Positions 4,504 to 8,816 of a stretch of DNA of 8,816 nucleotides are shown here, in pieces. The translations under genes were made by a program, and so were the position numbers. The stretch spans positions 1 through 8,816 of the forward strand of contig JAJFJI010000027.1 of NCBI GenBank assembly GCA_021774205.1, written 5' to 3'. The first letter of the stretch is position 1. Every line of letters begins with the position of its first letter. This stretch comes from Nitrosomonas sp. GTDB lineage: Bacteria > Pseudomonadota > Gammaproteobacteria > Burkholderiales > Nitrosomonadaceae. Below the pieces are notes generated by a model. The model searched no databases and was not told where the DNA came from. It saw nothing but the letters and a program-made list of their open reading frames with translations.

Positions 4504-5577
4504 TTACTTAAGTTGGCCAAACGCGACCACATGATCAACTTCCAACTTAATACCAATTTTTTCACCAATCGGGTGATTATGATGGCTTGAAACTAATGAA
4601 AGCACAGTGCCACCCTTTGCAAGCCTGAGTGTATACAAAATTTCGGCGCCACGAAAAGCTTTATGAATAATGACTGCCTGCAATGGGCTAGCGTCATCAT
4701 GAACAATATCTTCTGGCCGCAACAAAACATCTACATTACGATCTTCACTGGATAAGCCGGATTTTTGCAAACCCTGCCGCAATATTTTTCCTGACAAAAC
4801 ACCTAATTCAATTTCTATCTGGCAGGAACTCAGCACTTTGCCAGGAAGAAAAACACCCTGCCCGATAAAATTTGCAACAAACCGATTGACAGGGCAATGG
4901 TAGAGATTGTAGGCAGTATCCCATTGTTGAATTTCACCCTGATCCATAACGCCTATCTTGTCAGCCAGCGCGAACGCTTCATGCTGGTCGTGGGTTACCA
5001 GGATTGCAGTTATCTTTTGGTCAGAAAGAATATTGCGCACTTCAACGCTTAAACGTTCACGCAAGCTCACATCCAAATTGGAAAAAGGTTCGTCCAGTAA
5101 AAGCAGATCCGGCTTGGGCGCAAGCGCCCGCGCCAGCGCCACACGTTGTTGTTGCCCGCCAGACAATTCATGTGGATATTTTTTAGCTACATCAGACAAA
5201 CCAACTACTTGCAATAATTCATTCACGCGTAACTTTCGATCCGACTTGGATAACCGATACAAGCCGAAATCAATATTGGCAGCGACTGAAAGGTGTGGAA
5301 ACAGCGCATAATCCTGAAAAACCATCCCTATATGCCGTTGTTCCGGCGGGACAATAACACTAGCGTTACTTACATTGACACCGTTCAAAACAATTTCACC
5401 GGCCGATATCGGCTCAAACCCACCAATACAACGCAATACAGTCGTCTTGCCGCATCCACTAGGGCCCAGCAAACATCCAATCTCACCTGTTTCAAGCGTT
5501 AATGACAAATCATCAATCACCGTCTGCTCACCGTAGCTGTGCCTGATATGCGCAAGTCTAAGCAATGAGCTATTCAT
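4504..5577 (-). CDS. fbpC: Ferric-iron ABC transporter ATP-binding protein
   Basis: This is the ATPase of a ferric-iron importer of the FbpC/AfuC/FutC group; it binds the cytoplasmic face of FbpB and powers transport. All ABC motifs are intact: Walker A GPSGCGKTT at 38-46, Q-loop Q88, signature LSGGQQQR at 138-145, Walker B LLLLDEP at 158-164 with the D-loop SNLD, and H-loop H196. The nucleotide-binding domain is followed by a regulatory C-terminal domain (about 240-357) with the TOBE-like stretch LLRPEDIV, as in polyamine/iron-type ATPases. The 357 residues match family length. The ATG lies 4 bases after the fbpB stop, with only a weak ribosome-binding site, suggesting translational coupling. 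It is the last gene of the operon. Iron specificity is inferred mainly from its FbpA partner. Confidence 0.94.
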   Translation of the reverse strand: MNSSLLRLAHIRHSYGEQTVIDDLSLTLETGEIGCLLGPSGCGKTTVLRCIGGFEPISAGEIVLNGVNVSNASVIVPPEQRHIGMVFQDYALFPHLSVAANIDFGLYRLSKSDRKLRVNELLQVVGLSDVAKKYPHELSGGQQQRVALARALAPKPDLLLLDEPFSNLDVSLRERLSVEVRNILSDQKITAILVTHDQHEAFALADKIGVMDQGEIQQWDTAYNLYHCPVNRFVANFIGQGVFLPGKVLSSCQIEIELGVLSGKILRQGLQKSGLSSEDRNVDVLLRPEDIVHDDASPLQAVIIHKAFRGAEILYTLRLAKGGTVLSLVSSHHNHPIGEKIGIKLEVDHVVAFGQLK

Positions 5578-5581
5578 TTTA

Positions 5582-7270
5582 TTATTTCTCTGTCTGCCGA
5601 AGAAATAATATGATGGGAATCATGCCTGCCAATACCAATGTTACTGCGGGCAAAGCCGCTTGCTCCCACTCGCCCTCCGAAGTCATTTCAAAGATGCGAA
5701 CCGCCAGTGTATCCCAGCCAAAAGGGCGCGTCATCAGTGTGATCGGCATTTCTTTCATCACATCGACAAAAACTAACGTTGCCGCAGTAAAAATACCCGA
5801 TCGTAGTATCGGAATATGGATTTTTCGCAGTATTGTTAAACTACTCAATCCCAGCCCCATTGCCGCTTCATCAATATTTCTTGTTACGCGTTGCATGGCA
5901 CTATCGATGGGAAAATGACTAACCGCCAAGAAACGCGTCATGTAAGCAATTAGCATGGTAGCAAGCGTACCTTGAATTAATAGCCCGGTATCAATTTGAA
6001 AAAAATATGCCACCAATTCACTTAACTGAGTATCCAACCACGCAATCGGCACAAAGATGCCAACAGCAAGCACTGTACCTGGCAAGGCATAGCCAATGGT
6101 GGCAACACGTATTGCAGTGCGTGTAACGCCATCATGATGGCGGCGCGCAGCATAAACCAGTAACATTGCAACCAGACAGGTAATTAACGCAGCAAGCCCG
6201 GCAAGCAACAACGAGTGCCACAGAAATTCCACATAACGTTGATCAAAATCCACTGAAAACGATTGCATCGCCCAAAATATCAATTGTGTCACTGGCAATA
6301 TAAACGCGAAAAACAACACCATCATGATAAAACCCATCACTGCCCAGGTGTGCCAACCCGTTAATTTAATCCGGCTAGCATACTGACTTCTCTTTGATTC
6401 GGCATAACGCATGTGCGAGCGGAATTGTTGCTCCAACAGAATCAATATAAAAACAATGATGATCAGTAGGGAAGCAAGCTGTGATGCGGCAGACAATGAA
6501 AACATACTAAACCAGGCTTTGTAGATAGCGGTTGTAAACGTATCGTAATTAAACACCGAGACCGTACCAAAATCAGCCAACGTTTCCATTAATACCAACA
6601 TGATGCCGCCAGCGATCCACGGACGCGCCATAGGTAACGTCACGTAAAAAAAACCTTGCCTGCGGTTAAGACCTAATGATTGCGCAGCCTCCAACGACCG
6701 TTTTCCTTGCGTAAGAAAAGCGTTACGAGCCAATAAATAAACATAGGGATAAAATGCCAAGGTCATGACAATGATGACACCCAGCCTGCCGCGTATATCT
6801 GGAAACCAAAGAAGATCGGAGCCTGACCAGACACGAAGCGTTGTTTGTATCGGGCCTGTAAAATCGAAGATGCCCAACATAACAAATGCCGTTACATAGG
6901 CAGGAATCGCAAATGGCAGCAATAATGCCCAGGAGAAAAATTTACGTCCTGGAAATTCGTATACCGCAGTGAACCAGGCAAGACTCACGCCCAATAAGGT
7001 AGTACCAGCAACCACCCCAAACGCAAGCCAAAAGGTATTGTTAAGCAACCTAGGAAGCGTTGTTTCCAACAAATGCAGCCAGATATCACCGGCAGGTGAA
7101 AACAAAGACGAAATCACCACACCAACAGGAATCAAAACCACTGCAGCAATAAAAAAAACAACGAATTGCCAACCCGTTATCGACCGATAGCGGTTAGACA
7201 GACTGAAATGAAAAGAGCCAGCTTTTCCCGCGTTATACTTTATTGCTGCATCATCCTTCTCATTTCTCAC
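5582..7270 (-). CDS. fbpB: Ferric-iron ABC transporter permease, fused two-domain type
   Basis: This is the inner-membrane channel of the iron importer. It has two binding-protein-dependent transport domains in one chain, as is typical of FbpB/AfuB/SfuB. Each half carries the EAA loop that docks on the ATPase: EAAQSLGLNRRQ at 194-205 and EAAMGLGLSSLT at 468-479, followed by the usual LP or IP in the next helix. About 12 hydrophobic segments are visible, roughly 34-56, 77-103, 112-136, 163-182, 219-240, 262-280, 310-336, 351-375, 389-411, 429-450, 493-512 and 540-557. The start is a GTG at 7270, preceded by AAGG at good spacing; no in-frame ATG lies nearby. It is 15 bases downstream of fbpA and 4 bases upstream of fbpC. 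The length of 562 aa is normal. Confidence 0.95.
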   Translation of the reverse strand: MRNEKDDAAIKYNAGKAGSFHFSLSNRYRSITGWQFVVFFIAAVVLIPVGVVISSLFSPAGDIWLHLLETTLPRLLNNTFWLAFGVVAGTTLLGVSLAWFTAVYEFPGRKFFSWALLLPFAIPAYVTAFVMLGIFDFTGPIQTTLRVWSGSDLLWFPDIRGRLGVIIVMTLAFYPYVYLLARNAFLTQGKRSLEAAQSLGLNRRQGFFYVTLPMARPWIAGGIMLVLMETLADFGTVSVFNYDTFTTAIYKAWFSMFSLSAASQLASLLIIIVFILILLEQQFRSHMRYAESKRSQYASRIKLTGWHTWAVMGFIMMVLFFAFILPVTQLIFWAMQSFSVDFDQRYVEFLWHSLLLAGLAALITCLVAMLLVYAARRHHDGVTRTAIRVATIGYALPGTVLAVGIFVPIAWLDTQLSELVAYFFQIDTGLLIQGTLATMLIAYMTRFLAVSHFPIDSAMQRVTRNIDEAAMGLGLSSLTILRKIHIPILRSGIFTAATLVFVDVMKEMPITLMTRPFGWDTLAVRIFEMTSEGEWEQAALPAVTLVLAGMIPIILFLRQTEK

Positions 7271-7285
7271 ATGAACCTTACATTA

Positions 7286-8317
7286 TTACCGGTAACCTGC
7301 ACGATCCATGAGTTTAATAGCAGCCGCCTGCAACTCTCCTGCCTTCGCCAGATTCATTGGATTCTGCTTAAAGTCTCCCCATGAAGCAACCGCCAAATCT
7401 GATTTAACTTCTGGGTTTGCCGGATATTCCATATTCACATCGGCAAATAAATTTTGCGCTTTTTCTGAAGACAGATATTCCAACAGTTTTATCGCTGCTT
7501 GAGGATTTTTGCTGTATTTAGTAACACCAGCACCAGAAACGTTAACGTGTACACCACTGTTATTTTGATTTGGCCAGAAAATTGCCAATGGTAGTTCAGG
7601 CGCCTTCTTCATTAAGCGCCCATAATAATAGCTATTAACCAGCGTTACATCACACCGGCCTGCAGCAACGAATTCCATTGCCCGAGTATCGTCTGACAAT
7701 GGGTCGGTAGCAAGGTTGGCAATCCAACCACGCACAATCTTCTCGGTTTCAGCTTCACCGTGCTCGGCAATCATCATCGCCACCAGCGACTGGTTATATA
7801 CTTTCTTCGAAGTGCGCAAACACAAACGCCCCTTCCATTTAGAACTCGCCAGGTCTTCATAAGTTGAAAGATCGGCAATATTGACATTGCGGGTATTATA
7901 AACCAGCGTACGGGCTCTCACAGACAAGCCAAACCAACGGTTCTGGGGATCACGTAAATGTGGCGATATATTTTTTTCCAATATCTCCGAATTGACTGGC
8001 CTCAACAAATCAGCCCGCGCGGCTTCCCATAAATTACCGGCATCTGTAGTAATTAATATATCGGCTGGCGTGTTTTTTCCTTCCGCTTTAAGCCGAGCCA
8101 ATAGCACGCCTTCTTGATCCGTTGTGTATTTAACCTGAATACCGGTATCTTTTGTGAAAGCATCAAACATCGGCTTAATCAGCTGCTCTATTCTGGCCGA
8201 ATAAACAATTACCTGTTCCGCATGTGCAGAACTAATAACCAACAAGGAAATAAACAAAGATATTGCCGCAAGAAAATATTTAAAATTTAATCTTGGCCTT
8301 ACACAACTTCTAGGCAT
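7286..8317 (-). CDS. fbpA: Periplasmic ferric-iron-binding protein of an ABC importer
   Basis: This protein captures Fe(III) in the periplasm and delivers it to FbpB. A Sec signal peptide is clear: a basic N-terminus, hydrophobic core FLAAISLFISLLVISS, and probable cleavage after AHA at residue 33. The mature protein starts EQVIVYSARIEQLIKPMFD, the usual start of this type 2 periplasmic-binding family. Likely iron ligands are the tyrosine run Y230-Y231-Y232 (NSYYYGRL), with Y174 (KKVYNQSL) and possibly Y140 in support. The His-Tyr pair that follows YSSR in cyanobacterial FutA is I-E here. The 343 residues match family length. An in-frame stop lies 9 bases before the ATG, so this start is fixed although no ribosome-binding site is evident. 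A promoter overlapped by a Fur-box-like sequence lies just upstream. Confidence 0.95.
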   Translation of the reverse strand: MPRSCVRPRLNFKYFLAAISLFISLLVISSAHAEQVIVYSARIEQLIKPMFDAFTKDTGIQVKYTTDQEGVLLARLKAEGKNTPADILITTDAGNLWEAARADLLRPVNSEILEKNISPHLRDPQNRWFGLSVRARTLVYNTRNVNIADLSTYEDLASSKWKGRLCLRTSKKVYNQSLVAMMIAEHGEAETEKIVRGWIANLATDPLSDDTRAMEFVAAGRCDVTLVNSYYYGRLMKKAPELPLAIFWPNQNNSGVHVNVSGAGVTKYSKNPQAAIKLLEYLSSEKAQNLFADVNMEYPANPEVKSDLAVASWGDFKQNPMNLAKAGELQAAAIKLMDRAGYR

Positions 8318-8352
8318 AAAAAGACGTCACAAATAATCAAAAAATTTAAATA

Positions 8353-8381
8353 ACTATATTATAAATAAGAACAATTATCAA
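8353..8381 (-). promoter_or_regulatory. Promoter of the fbpABC operon
   Basis: On the minus strand TTGATA (8376-8381, 5/6) and TATAGT (8353-8358, 5/6) are separated by exactly 17 bp. Transcription would start near 8346, giving a leader of about 30 bases before the fbpA ATG. It is the best promoter match in the window. Confidence 0.6.
8366..8380 (-). promoter_or_regulatory. Candidate Fur box over the fbpABC promoter
   Basis: TGATAAT-T-GTTCTTA matches 11 of 14 informative positions of the 7-1-7 Fur consensus TGATAATnATTATCA, with a perfect upstream heptamer. It covers part of the -35 and most of the spacer of the promoter, where Fe-Fur binding would block polymerase when iron is plentiful. The region is AT-rich, so a partial match could arise by chance; its position before an iron-uptake operon raises its credibility. 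Confidence 0.5.
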
Positions 8382-8463
8382 TTAAATTAATGCTGCCAGA
8401 TAAAAAGAATCACAAGAACATCTTTTATTAGAAAGAAGCAAGTTTTTCAAAACAAAAGGGAAA

Positions 8464-8491
8464 GCAATGCTCACACATTGGCAATCATTGC
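8464..8491 (-). terminator. Weak terminator candidate after the DUF3750 gene
   Basis: On the minus strand GCAATG and CATTGC form a 6 bp stem around a 16-base loop and are followed by TTTCCCTTTTGTTTT. The long loop and interrupted T-tract make it a weak candidate. It lies 27 bases after the DUF3750 stop and would separate that gene from the iron operon. Confidence 0.3.
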
Positions 8492-8517
8492 AACAGCTAT
8501 AGATGAATAACCATTTT

Positions 8518-8816
8518 TTATTCCTGTGCCGCTAAATTGAAGCGGCCCAAAATTGGCAATTTAATAGCTGGTGGATCTGGGTCAATGCCAAATGCAAGAC
8601 CAAGCAGGTTTATTTCAACACCCTCTATATCACTGACTAATACACCGAACAGTCCATAGAAAGAAAATTGAAAACCGGCGCCACTTGGCGCCAACGCTAT
8701 CATGTTATTGCCCAGGTAATCCTTGCCAATTGCCGTTGGCGGCAAATCAAGCTCAAGCTCAGGAATAAGGCGCGAAACCCAGGCAGTAAAGGTATTTGAA
8801 TTGGGGCCCGGCCATA
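8518..8816 (-). CDS. DUF3750 domain-containing protein, C-terminal fragment (5' end outside window)
   Basis: The frame is open from the right window edge to the TAA at 8518-8520, about 98 codons; the TTG at 8745 is internal. The fragment begins WPGPNSNTFTAWVSR-LIPEL and continues LPPTAIGKDYLGNN, the conserved core of the DUF3750 family (Pfam PF12570) as I remember it. These proteins are of unknown function, with an N-terminal part that often carries a membrane segment, here out of view. The last 60 residues are glycine- and hydrophobic-rich (APSGAGFQFSFYGLFGVLVS) and end FNLAAQE. The gene is co-directional with the iron operon and about 200 bp upstream of it. There is no evidence that the two are linked in function. 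Confidence 0.75.
   Translation of the reverse strand, partial: WPGPNSNTFTAWVSRLIPELELDLPPTAIGKDYLGNNMIALAPSGAGFQFSFYGLFGVLVSDIEGVEINLLGLAFGIDPDPPAIKLPILGRFNLAAQE

Noticed and set aside
5565..5918. Plus-strand 117-codon frame antisense to the fbpB 3' end
   Set aside because: It is a shadow of the conserved second permease domain; no promoter or ribosome-binding site supports it.
1..8816. CRISPR array, tRNA genes, prophage or complete insertion sequence
   Set aside because: No direct-repeat array, tRNA cloverleaf, integrase or transposase frame was seen on either strand.

Overview
The window looks like part of a betaproteobacterial chromosome, probably a Nitrosomonas-like ammonia oxidiser. 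This is inferred from the flavour of the Rho, thioredoxin, L31 and FbpA proteins and the moderately AT-rich base composition; no rRNA is present to confirm it. Apart from an alcohol dehydrogenase tail at the left edge and a cupin gene, all genes lie on the minus strand.

Layout, left to right: (1) the 3' end of a zinc-dependent alcohol dehydrogenase (+), converging on (2) a small signal-anchored hypothetical protein and a classical short-chain dehydrogenase/reductase (both -, probably one transcript); (3) a small cupin gene (+), divergent from the SDR and ending in a hairpin shared with the end of (4) rpmE (-); (5) a gene-free stretch of about 400 bp holding a 251 bp foldback element with 29 bp imperfect terminal inverted repeats and two internal hairpin arms; (6) rho (-) and (7) trxA (-), giving the common order trxA-rho-rpmE; (8) an AT-rich gap; (9) a complete ferric-iron ABC importer operon in the order fbpA-fbpB-fbpC (-), with a good sigma70-like promoter overlapped by a Fur-box-like sequence; (10) the 3' end of a DUF3750 gene (-) running off the right edge.

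Functionally, FbpA (periplasmic binding), FbpB (fused two-domain permease) and FbpC (ATPase) form one importer. trxA, rho and rpmE are housekeeping genes. Two oxidoreductases occupy the left end.

The most unusual feature is the foldback between rho and rpmE. Its two halves are diverged inverted copies, each with its own stem. One 8-base terminal motif has an extra copy just outside the element, which allows mutually exclusive pairings in the rho downstream transcript. It may be a MITE-like insertion, a structured RNA or a termination/processing element; the sequence alone does not decide. No complete new multi-gene system is visible here.
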